NCBI GenBank assembly: GCA_037349105.1
Contig: JAYJMM010000099.1
Span: 930,001-994,000, forward strand
Direction: 5' to 3'
Source of the DNA: Limnomonas spitsbergensis
Lineage: Eukaryota > Chlorophyta > Chlorophyceae > Chlamydomonadales
Length of the DNA: 64,000 nucleotides
Part shown: piece after piece, positions 1 through 8,669 of the stretch
Position numbering within the stretch: the first letter of the stretch is position 1
Layout: each line of letters starts with the position of its first letter
The notes under the pieces: generated by a model
What the model was told of the DNA's origin: nothing
Seen by the model: only the letters and a program-made list of their open reading frames with translations
The model's database searches: none
Position numbers and translations under genes: made by a program

Positions 1-1
1 G

Positions 2-1278
2 GCGGCAGCGAACGCGTGGGGTCGCGACGCCCCGGGGGAAAGCAGACCCGCAGTAGCAGCGCTACCGTGGCCCGACGGGCACCCGCAACGACCTGGTACC
101 TTTGCACTGCCTGCGCCGCCGCAAGGCCGGCTGCATCCCCGTCACGACCGTTACGTGATGGCTCCAGGGTTGGCCCGAGGCCTGGCCGGACTCGGCGCAG
201 AAGCCGATGGTATGGCCGTGATGCGCCTTCTTTCGGCACCCAACGGTGCTTCTGACGCGACGCCGCTCGGCCCCCCAGTCGACGCAAGCGCAAGCGGCAC
301 CGCCAAGGCCGCACAGCATTCCGTCGATGCGCCGCCCCCCAGTTCATCGCTGGGTGGGGTCGCGACCTCGGGTCGGCACTGCGAGGTGGAAGCGTTCGAC
401 CTGGTGGACATCCTGATGCAGGTGTGGGACAAAAGGGGCCCCAGGGTACTGGACACCCTACACCCTGCATTCTGAACCCTAAGAGGCCTTAACCTATGAC
501 AGGGCAGGGTGGACATCCGAAAGCAGGTATGAAATGGGTTCGAAGGTGTAGGGCAGCTTTTGCTTTTTTAGTCTTGCATATTCATTTGTTTATCTCGCCG
601 GCGGCTGCATCTTTCATTTTCCACTTGCAGTGTTTTTGTGCGACTTGCTGCTGTTTCTTTTCTGACCCTCCTGTGTGTGTGCAGGCTGAGCAGCTGGAGG
701 CAGAAATGTGGGGTTACGGAAATGCCCGGCGGCAGGCCCACAGTAATCACACTCACAAGCCATCCCTCACAAGCCCAGCTCATAGCTACAGCAGCAAGCC
801 AAGTGCGCATGCCACCTCCATCGTAACACAAAGAGGACACCAAGAAAAGCAAAAGGTGTATCGTGATTATGTCGTGATGAGGACGGCCGATCTCTGTTGC
901 TTGATGTAGTGCCTGAACAGGTTTGCGGGCTTCTATCTGGCTGTCCCAAGCGGCAATGGCAATCATCTGCTAGACTGTTCGCTGGACTCATAAACCAGGG
1001 GGACGGGGAGACAACGGGGATTTCCCCCCTGTACCCTGGGGTGCAAGCCCGGGAGCCTTGGTTTCACACAGAAAGAGTATATTGAAATTTGCCCCTGGCG
1101 CATTAACCCCAAGGTTACAGGGGGGGAACTCCACCTCCCCCTACTTAAACCACCAAAAATCACCGTCTCATTTTTATCATGGCTGCCTTCTGCGTAGGCC
1201 ATGCCAAGTAGCCAGGCTGCGTATGAGGAGAATGATGTCATCATGGCGATTCTGGAGCAGGAGATGAGGGCGATGTGA
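2..1278 (+). CDS. 3' exons of an unrecognised gene (5' truncated by window edge)
   Basis: Proposed exons are 2-421, 685-855 and 1198-1278. The first is open from the window edge, GC-rich and Ala/Pro/Gly-rich, and ends in an acidic stretch (VEAFDLVDILMQ) directly before a GT donor. The second starts after a pyrimidine/TG-rich tract ending in CAG and reads AEQLEAEMWGYGNARRQ. The third, after TAG, reads YEENDVIMAILEQEMRAM and then stops. All joins are phase 0, which supports the chain. No family is recognised; the C-terminus looks helical and charged. The donor at 855/856 is the least certain point, because the middle exon could end earlier. An AATAAA and a TGTAA motif follow about 450 bases downstream. 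The exon structure is inferred without transcripts. Confidence 0.45.
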
Positions 1279-1729
1279 GGGATTGCCTTCCAGGCCTCTG
1301 GCTGCCCCCAGGACTGTAGCTGGCAGCCTTACGCTGTGCGCCCGTCCGTCTTTGTAATGCCCCATGATATCTGGTTCTGGAGCTCGTTGGAATTTAAAAA
1401 TTGGATGCCAGTCTCTGGAACTCCCTCACTTTTCGAAACTCGTCAGAGAGCCCTTGTTAATGATTGCCTATACCCTTCGGTTGGGGCTTGCTTGATGCCC
1501 ATCCGCACAGGTCTGGTCCCGGGGCTGGTAGGTAATGAGCAAGCTCAATTTCAGGACACTAGTACAGCAATGCCACCCTCCCTTGTCAGGGGACAGGGAG
1601 GAGGAGCGTAGCAACCTGATCCAAGGTGAACGGGGATAAGGCCGAATAGGAGGAATGGGTGGTGGGTTTGGTGCCTGGAATGGGGTGGGGGAATGGGGGA
1701 GGACTGGAGGTGCCAACCAAAGCGGCATC

Positions 1730-1746
1730 AATAAAGAGATGTGTAA
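1730..1746 (+). terminator. candidate polyadenylation signals AATAAA and TGTAA
   Basis: AATAAA lies at 1730-1735 and TGTAA at 1742-1746, between the stop of the first gene (1278) and the start of the ABA4-like gene (2019). TGTAA is the usual green-algal polyadenylation signal and AATAAA the general eukaryotic one. Both motifs are short and could occur by chance, so only their position supports the call. The rest of 1,279-2,018 shows no convincing exon. Confidence 0.3.
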
Positions 1747-2018
1747 GTTGGTTGTGATGGAACGCTCACGCGCGAGATATCTGGCGCTGGCATCGTTGTA
1801 GGGAGTGCATCGTCCGCGAGGACATGGCGCGCCGGCCGCGACAGGCTCTAAGCCTCTCGGGCATGCTTTCCAGCCTGAGGTTTCGACCCAATGGTGATGG
1901 TGACGGGGCAGTGGTTCCGGAGACCGGGCAGGTCCGTCCCATCGCTGTATACCCTGCTATCCTCCTTCCCGAGCAGTGTCAGTGATATACATAGATTTCA
2001 TATTTTGATTACGGTACG

Positions 2019-3765
2019 ATGCCCATCCCTTACCTCCAGTGGACCGATGCCGAGATATTTCCTTTTCTCAACGTCGTCCTACCGGCATGGATCTTGCTCG
2101 TGGTTGGGCCTAAGTGGAAGATCACGCAGACAGTTGTAAACCTTTCAGCTGCTCTAATGTGCCTGATTTACCTTCTGCTGGTCGTCTCTTCCCTCATGAA
2201 CCCCTCCGAGACCGGACTCGACGTGTCGGACATGTTCTCGTATGAGGGCGTGACCAAGCTGCTGAGTACAAGGAGCACCGTGCTCCCAGCATGGGTCCAT
2301 TACGTCGCCTTTGACCTGTAAGGCCCCCACATTCTGATGTGCCGTCTATGTGAATGAGCATATCAGCCATGTGAGTGTGGATCACCATGTCTGATGATCC
2401 ACACTCACATTTCGTTTCGGCTAGTCAGTACATGTGAGGCACATGCAGCCACTTAGTCTCAGCCATCCCTTTCAAAACCACTCCATGGTGCATCCTGCCT
2501 TAGCTCAGCATGCACCCCCAGCATCCTATTTCCCTACCGTGCCCAAACTGCTGCCGTATGTTGATGCGCTCTCAGGTGGACCGGGCGCTGGATCGCACTA
2601 GACAGTGTGAGCCGACGTTTTCCCCGCCTGCTTCTAGCGCCGATCCTCGTGCTCACGTTAATGCTCGGTGAGCTGCGTGTCGCAAGCTTAAGAAGGTTTC
2701 CTTGCTGTCTACCGTTCTGTACATGTGTTTTGCTGTCCCCAAATTTATTCTTTTTGTTGAGGTGTGAGCGAGGCATGTGCATGCAGGCTGGTTGTAAGCC
2801 ATAAATCAAGAGGTTGGGGCATTTTGGGGCCGAAGGCAGTAATTCTGAATGCCAGAAGGGAGGCAAAGCAAGTCAGCATTACTGTAGACTTGCTGTGCCT
2901 TCCCTCATAAATATCGTTGTCTGGGGTTGAGGTATCCATGGATATCCACTGATTGTCCACGCCAGTTTTGAGTCAGAAATTAAGACTTTTGGTCAATAAT
3001 TTGCCGTGAGGGCAGCATTAAAAGAAATCATTTGTTTATACCCGAGGGAAGGCAAATCAGATCTACGTTCCTGCCATCACCCCCCCCCTTATCAATCTAT
3101 CATGCACCTGAATTTATATACCGTAGTCACGGATGCATTTCGTTGTTTTGATCGTTCTTCAGGGAGCAACGAAATCGACTGTGAAAATATTGTTGACTGG
3201 AATTTTTCACGTTAAGGGGCAACGAATCAAAAAATTCGCCAAAACAGCGACTTGTTGAGCAACAACGAGATTCGAAAACAACGAAACACGTCCATGACTA
3301 CGGTATGATGCTCCGACCATTAAAGCAAGAAATGCATCTTTGTGCATTTATGCTAATACTGGTAGCAAAATTCGAATGTTTCTGCCATCTGTCCTCCATT
3401 GCCCGGACCACTGCTACTGCCCTCTGTCCTCCCCTACAATTGCCCCTGCTCCTACAGCTGCCCCTGCCTGCTGTCCTGTACTGTCGCTGCCCCTGCCCTC
3501 CGTCCTCCCATACCCCTGCCCTCTGTCCTCCAAATCCGCTACCCGTGCCCTCTGTCCTCCCCTACCACTACCCCTGCCATCTGTCCTCTACTACCCCTGT
3601 CCTTTGTCCTCCACTGTCCTTATCTTTTCCACTGCATCTACCACTGCCCCTACCTCTGCCACTGACCCTACCACTGCCCCTTCCCTCTGTCCTCCAGGAC
3701 CTGTTGGACTTCTTGTCTACCTGCTCCTGAGGGGAGGCTGGCACTTGAAAAAGAAGTCGGAGTAG
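2019..3765 (+). CDS. ABA4-like membrane protein (DUF4281), three exons
   Basis: Exons are 2019-2317, 2576-2667 and 3698-3765, joined in phases 2 and 1, giving 152 residues. The protein begins MPIPYLQWTDAEIFPF, has two hydrophobic segments (about residues 12-30 and 38-60), and then the family signature: WVHYVAFDL runs across the first junction into WTGRWIALDS, followed by LLLAPILVLTLMLG, and across the second junction into GPVGLLVYLLLR. These blocks match the DUF4281 family that includes plant ABA4, a plastid envelope/thylakoid protein needed to form neoxanthin from violaxanthin. About four membrane helices are expected. ATG 2019 is the first Met in the frame; a separate upstream exon with a transit peptide is possible, since the frame is open back to 1995. 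Intron 2 holds a MITE and a CCCTCTGTCCTCC minisatellite running up to its acceptor. I leave the symbol empty because family members in algae differ in function. Confidence 0.85.
3121..3303. mobile_element. 183-bp MITE with ~31-bp terminal inverted repeats and TA flanks
   Basis: The ends are CCGTAGTCACGGATGCATTT at 3121 and, on the other strand, CCGTAGTCATGGACGTGTTT at 3303. The inverted repeats continue through TCGTTGTTTT on both sides. TA lies immediately outside each end (3119-3120 and 3304-3305), the target duplication expected for Tc1/mariner-type elements. There is no coding capacity. It sits in intron 2 of the ABA4-like gene. Confidence 0.8.
3400..3697. repeat. pyrimidine minisatellite up to the ABA4-like exon 3 acceptor
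   Basis: Irregular units built on TGCCCCTGCCCTCTGTCCTCC recur across 300 bases, and the last copy, CCCTCTGTCCTCCAG, is the acceptor of exon 3 itself. The array therefore looks derived from the acceptor region. Confidence 0.7.
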
Positions 3766-4080
3766 GCACGCAAGCATGTGCTGCGTGAGCAGCCAATGGA
3801 TTTTAAGCTTGAGTTCAGCACTCACTCCTGAGGGGCAGCTGGCAACAGAAAAATAATTTTGAGTAGGAGCGCAAGCTTCAGCTTATTGTGCGGCCCAGGG
3901 ATGTGCAGTTGTATTCAACGCCTCAGTTCAACACCTACTGCAGAGGGGAAGCTAGATCTTGGAAAGTCAGAGTAGGTTTATGTCGTTACACCTCTGGGCC
4001 ATCCTGAAATGAAGCTCGGTCACGGCGGCAAACAAAAATCCAGCTAGGAAAGTCGGAGTAGGTGTGGAAGCATGCGTTTC
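3766..4080 (+). repeat. decayed tandem copies of the ABA4-like terminal exon and 3' flank
   Basis: The exon end (CTCCTGAGGGGAGGCTGGCA, then a stop at GGAGTAGGCACGCAAGC) recurs at about 3826-3885 as CTCCTGAGGGGCAGCTGGCA and GAGTAGGAGCGCAAGC. It recurs again at about 3948-3977 (AGAGGGGAAGCTAG, AGTCAGAGTAGG) and at 4045-4072 (AAGTCGGAGTAGGTGTGGAAGC). The last two copies are separated by a LINE 3'-end fragment. None keeps the full reading frame. Confidence 0.65.
3984..4032 (-). mobile_element. LINE-family 3'-end fragment
   Basis: This is a short piece of the terminal module shared by many copies in the window: ACACCTCTGGGCC, then CTGAAATGAAGCTCGGTCAC. On the minus strand this is the 3' end of the retroelement described at 58,560-59,164. 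It lies between two decayed copies of the ABA4-like last exon. Confidence 0.6.
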
Positions 4081-5240
4081 TTGAATTGTCCATTGATTAC
4101 TACACCGGAGGTATATTGATGCCTCTGGTACCGGAACCGCCTGAGTTCAATACCTGCCCATGTTTGGATTTGTATTTAGTGCATGCCCGAAGCGCACTTG
4201 AAGCGCAGTGTTTTTCATGTACGAACCATGTCTCAGCTTGCTCCTCCTATCACGGCGGCAGGAGTTTCCCTGTCAAATTAATGAGGTTACACACCTTTGC
4301 TCAAAAGGCACCCGCGCCTAGCTGTCTTTTGACCCAAGTAGACCTCGCACCATCTGGGTTCCTCATCTTGCCCATGCCTTCAGTTGTAGCGATATGCCAT
4401 AACGCAACAGTGATCGCGCCCAAGGACAAGGGGTTAGGGTAGGGCCCAGAAGTGGAACGTCAAAACCTAGGACAACATGATCTAGTTGTGTGGAAGATGT
4501 ACCCAGGATGGCAAGCAAGCTTCGAGTGCATTGACACCAGCTGTGTCTGTTTACTTCCTTGTGGGGGAGGTGTCTATTTTTTTGGTCCTCCGATTTCATT
4601 CTGTCTCATCTCCTGACTTTTGACCTGTACAAGGGCAGAATATAGAGGTGTTGGGGAATCTTCAGACGGCCTTTCCTTTGGGGGGGAGGGCGTTATCCTT
4701 CGCCTTTGTCTTCAGTGTTGAGCTCTGACACCGTGAAAGGGATGACAGGTGACTCCTCCATGTGAATGGTTCTTCCATGTCTGCATGTTTACGCGTTCTC
4801 CCGTTTTCCTCCGTGTTTGTGGCCCTTCGGTTTGCCACGTTTTTTCATGATGCATGTTGAGGCTATGTGTGGGTTCTTGTCGCTGTCATGTCTGCCTCCC
4901 GGTTCGCTCTGCCTGGCCCTTTCAGAAAAGGCTGTGGGTGATCGCGTAAACTTTGTGACAGCAAAAGAAAGCATACATGGACCGGCTGAATGCAATAAGA
5001 CGTGATGTAGCTCAAGCACCCCAAATAAGCTGTGGTGGACGCTTGTAGCATTTATACAATAAATATTTAAAGTTTTACTGCAAAAGACACGAACGAGCTG
5101 TAGTTTATGGTTCCCAGCCTTTCACAACTTTGTAATTTAGATTGGTAGGAATATATTGGGATCACCGTATTAACTATACAGGGGCGAACATTTCACCGTC
5201 ATTATTTCCCTGGGTAAAAGCTCGGTACGCAGCCTGTTAA
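4081..5240. other. intergenic stretch, no supported gene
   Basis: Several short open frames occur, but none has splice-consistent neighbours or a recognisable domain. The longest (4062-4442) begins inside copied exon/UTR sequence. At 4286-4320 there is a weak trace of the LINE terminal module (ACACCTTTGCTCAAAAGGC). Confidence 0.5.
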
Positions 5241-5297
5241 GATGCTTATGCAATCTGTCAATGACATTACACCTCTGGGCCCTGCTCACAAGTTGTA

Positions 5298-5581
5298 CCG
5301 TAAAACGCCTAAGGGGCCGCGCACCCCCAAAAAATATTCCTTTTTTTTCGTCGCGCAGCTCAACAATTTAAAAACGGTCGCGCAGCGGCAATTTATTTTA
5401 AAATTATCTTATTTATCGCTGCGCAGGGTTCCGGCACTTTTCGACTCTCCGCGCACCGATTACGACGGAAACCCGAGTTTAACTACGCACACCGCTGATT
5501 TTTGAATTATTATTAGCGCGCAGCATGTCCGCGCACCCTAATAATTTATTAATTTTGAGCGAAGTCAAAGGCATTCTACGG
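5298..5581 (-). mobile_element. second MITE family, copy 1 (about 284 bp)
   Basis: Read on the minus strand it has the same order of motifs as the element at 7041-7309: CGGTA/TACCGTA ends, TTCGCTCAAAATTAAT, GGGTGCGCGGAC, GCGCGCTAATA, CGCTGCGC, GACCGTTTTTAAA, and GGGGGTGCGCGG near the far end. The sequence alternates between AT-rich and CG-rich blocks, unlike its flanks. It separates two LINE 3'-end fragments. TA flanks the left end; the right flank is imperfect. Confidence 0.6.
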
Positions 5582-5592
5582 TTATTTAATTG

Positions 5593-5623
5593 ACAGGTTG
5601 CATGAGCATCTCATGCAACCTGT
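5593..5623. other. perfect 13-bp inverted repeat (hairpin)
   Basis: ACAGGTTGCATGA at 5593-5605 and its exact reverse complement TCATGCAACCTGT at 5611-5623 surround a 5-base loop. It directly abuts the 3' end of a minus-strand LINE fragment. A diverged relative of the right arm (TTATGCAATCTGT) abuts the neighbouring LINE end at about 5243-5255, so the arm may belong to the element or its target. Confidence 0.6.
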
Positions 5624-6560
5624 AAATGACTTTCCACCTCTGGGCCATGCTGAAATGAAGCTCGGCCACGTCGGCACACAGAAAGGCAGGTAGGTAAGTC
5701 AAGGGAGAAGGCACAAGAGGTGAGAAAGGATAGCAAGTTCACCCATCAAACAAGAAGAACAGAAGGTAGGACAAACCGTATCCCTGCCCCCAAAGAGGCT
5801 TGCCTTCGAAAAGCTCAAATACAAGTTGCACAAAACCCGGGCCTCCACCCCTGTCTGCATGCTCTCCAACGTCATGTTCGGTTGGGAGGGGAAAAAGAAT
5901 GGAAGTAAAGGCTAGAGGAAGGACATAGAGGCGCACAAAGGGCGAAGAAGGAAGTAAAGCAAGGCTAGAGGAAAGACATAGAGGCGCTGAGGCGCACAAA
6001 GGGTAAAGAAAAACACCCATCCAGAAAACGGAAAGGCAGACCGAAGGATCCCTGCCTCTGAAAGCAAGAAAGAGACAAAAATAAATAAAGGGAAAGAGTT
6101 AGTCTCCAGGGAGGAAAAACAAGACAACAGACTAGCCCTCAACACATTCTACCATGTCCTGAACAAAAGCCAGAGCTCCTACCCATGCCTGCCCTGCTAC
6201 AATTGCTGAAAGTCCGTGGCGCCCTCAGTGGGGCCTGCCCAACCTCTCGCCCTCAGCCTCTCTTTCACGCTAGGGCACTAAAAGCACACATGCAGCGCAT
6301 CCTCCATATGTAGGCCGCGTCCTTCAGCCCAGCACCGTTGGCAGTAGGTGCGTCACGCTGCTGATCGCTGCGCCGTCCTCTATTATCAGCTGTGCTTGCC
6401 GCTCCGAGTTGCAGCCTGAAGTTAGTGCACACACGAGCGCACGCCCTTTTGCTAGTGCGGTTCCTGGCGTGCGCCGGCTGTAGGCTGAAACCAGGCGTGT
6501 TAGGCGGCCGCAGTACTGTTGTTGGTGGCGGGGTCCCATGCAACCTGGTGAAGTACTTCA
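5624..6560 (-). mobile_element. LINE 3' fragment (C-terminal coding end plus 3' UTR)
   Basis: Read on the minus strand it aligns by eye with the + strand copy at 58,560-59,164. Both have a coding remnant with LIIEDGAAISSVTHLLPTV, then a block translating ALHVSFQCPSVKERLRE in the other copy (here CMCAFSALA), then about 50 codons ending in a conserved ALAFVQDMVECVEG-stop motif, then a pyrimidine-rich 3' UTR and the ACACCTCTGGG terminus at about 5624. Frames are broken. The His/Cys spacing in the paired copy resembles the C-terminal region of non-LTR reverse transcriptases. Confidence 0.6.
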
Positions 6561-7040
6561 TCCATCAGAAGTCCAGATGGGGTTGATGAAGGCTGAGTCC
6601 CACCCACTGCAATCCTTGCCGCAGCCGGAGACAGGTGACAGACTGACAGCCCATCACCTTGAATTTTCGAAGGCTTTTTCACGCCCTCAGATGCTTGCAA
6701 CCTGTATCGAGTGGTCAACCTTTTCGCCACCAAGTGATGCGATGGTGGCAGCTAGGAGGCCGGTGGTGTCAGCGTTGGTCACGGCATGCATGTGTTGCAT
6801 GGGGGCATGGTGTTGATTTGGTATCCTCCAATGATTCATGTGCCGGGCTCAACAGCCAAAATACCATCAGTGTACGACAAGTGTACCATTAGACCTTGCT
6901 AAAAACATGCATGATCGTCAGGGTTCATCACTTCATTCTAGGATAGCGTTGCTACGGGAAGTCGGGAACACGGCAGCTGCCCATAGAAACATCATATATT
7001 TATTTTGTCCCGAACACGCACGAGCGCCACATGCTTGATA
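6561..7040. other. intergenic stretch, nothing assigned
   Basis: Short open frames only, without plausible splice partners. It may be further decayed LINE sequence, but I could not match it to another copy. Confidence 0.4.
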
Positions 7041-7309
7041 CCGTAAAATTGGGTAGATTTCGCTCACAATTAATTATTGATTGGGGTGCGCGGACCTGGA
7101 TGCGCGCTAATATTAATCTAAAAGTCGCCGCTGCGCGGAGTGTCAGCCAGGTGAAATTAATTTTGTCGTGCCTGATGTGCGGCGTTAAATAAAATAAGGT
7201 ATCTGCAAAATTTCCGCTGCTGCGTGACCGTTTTAAACTGTTTTTGGCTGCGCGCCGGAAATTTCAATTAATTTCATTTGGGGTGTGCGGACCCTATCTA
7301 GTTTTCCGG
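7041..7309 (+). mobile_element. second MITE family, copy 2 (269 bp)
   Basis: The ends CCGTAAAA and TTTTCCGG are flanked by TA on both sides (7039-7040, 7310-7311). The interior alternates AT-rich stretches with CG-rich motifs such as GGGGTGCGCGG, GCGCGCTAATATTAAT, CCGCTGCG and GGCTGCGCGCC. It is homologous, in the opposite orientation, to 5298-5581. Confidence 0.65.
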
Positions 7310-7311
7310 TA

Positions 7312-8669
7312 GTTGATAATGGCATCCAACATGTTGGCATGCCGCCACAAACCATTTAGATTGGTCACCGATTGCGTCTCTGCCACATGATTTGCGGGTA
7401 ATGAGTATACCGGTAAGACTCACCCTTGCAACTTTGAGGCAACAACGCAGCTTTTCCATGTGCCATGAATGCTCACGTGCCTGCGTCACAACTAACGGAT
7501 GGGCCACAGCTGCTGGTGCCAGACTGCCAGTGCCCATGGAGTGCAACGCACCATGCCCCTTCAAGCCTGAAAACAACTTATTTTAATTTCCACGATGGCC
7601 CCAGTGATTCCTAGCTAGGCATGCCAGCCTCATCAGTTCATTTACTAGAAAGAAGCCCAGGCAGAAGGCCATGCCATGCTCCTACTGTGCCCATTGCCAG
7701 CTGACTCTTGGCCACCCATTGTAGCAACATGCATCTCAATTGTCATGCTGACCTGATGTATTACCGAGGCCTACCAGCTGACCTACCTGGCGTCGGAAGA
7801 ATGGCGCCGCGCCACCATGCGGCTAATGCGTCATGGACGAATATGATGCTGACCTGAGTGGCTGACCTAGCTAGCGACAATCAACGATGGGCTACCTGCC
7901 TGCCGCAGCTGAGAACAGACTTCATGCCATGATTTGTCCGGCTGATAGTGCCTGCAGGATGGATAACTAATACATGTCAAGCGGGCGGGATTAGCGGGAT
8001 TAGCGGGATGCTTGCAGCCTAGCACGCTCGCCCAACTAAGTCGCGATGCTCCCAACTTCAGCTCCATCTCGAAGTCCTGGCCATATCAATAGCATGGTCG
8101 TTCATATTAATACTATTGAATCGTTATTTATAAGGCAACGCTTATGTTGTCATAGGTGCGGATTGTTACGCATTATGCGTGCGTGCTGGTTTGAGGAGTT
8201 GACGCACCACTTCAGGTAGTTCGGGCCAAAATTCGAGGTATTTACAGCGAGGCCCCACTTGACCACGTCACATACTGGCGTCTTGGTTAACCTAGCATTT
8301 GCGTATCTTTTTTTCCGTCGCTTCGCCATGAATCTTAACCGTCGCAATAGTTGGTTCCGGCCTCCTGGTTCCGGTACGGCAGAGTGCGGGAAGGCGGACA
8401 GGGGCACCCGACAGGGGACACATACGCCCCCCTCTCCTTATATTTTTCTACATACCTTGGACGCTTTACCCTTATACTTACTTGGAACTGCTGCCTCCTA
8501 TTCCCTTATCAGTGATCTTATCAAATCATAACACCTTCCGGATGTCGTGTCATTATCACAGTTGATAAATTCCGGATTAGTGACGACAGTGCGTTGTCCT
8601 CTTGGGCCCTGCGTTTAATTACATGCGGCATTACCTGCCCCAATAGATAAAGCGTAGCCTTTTACCGTC
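7312..8669. other. intergenic region upstream of the long gene
   Basis: I see no supported exon. The last few hundred bases before ATG 8670 should contain the promoter and 5' leader of the long gene; no convincing TATA box or other core element stands out. A GCGGGATTA triplicate occurs at about 7983-8008. Confidence 0.4.

Noticed and set aside
4062..4442. 126-codon + frame downstream of the ABA4-like gene
   Set aside because: It starts within a decayed copy of the ABA4-like 3' flank and has no recognisable domain.
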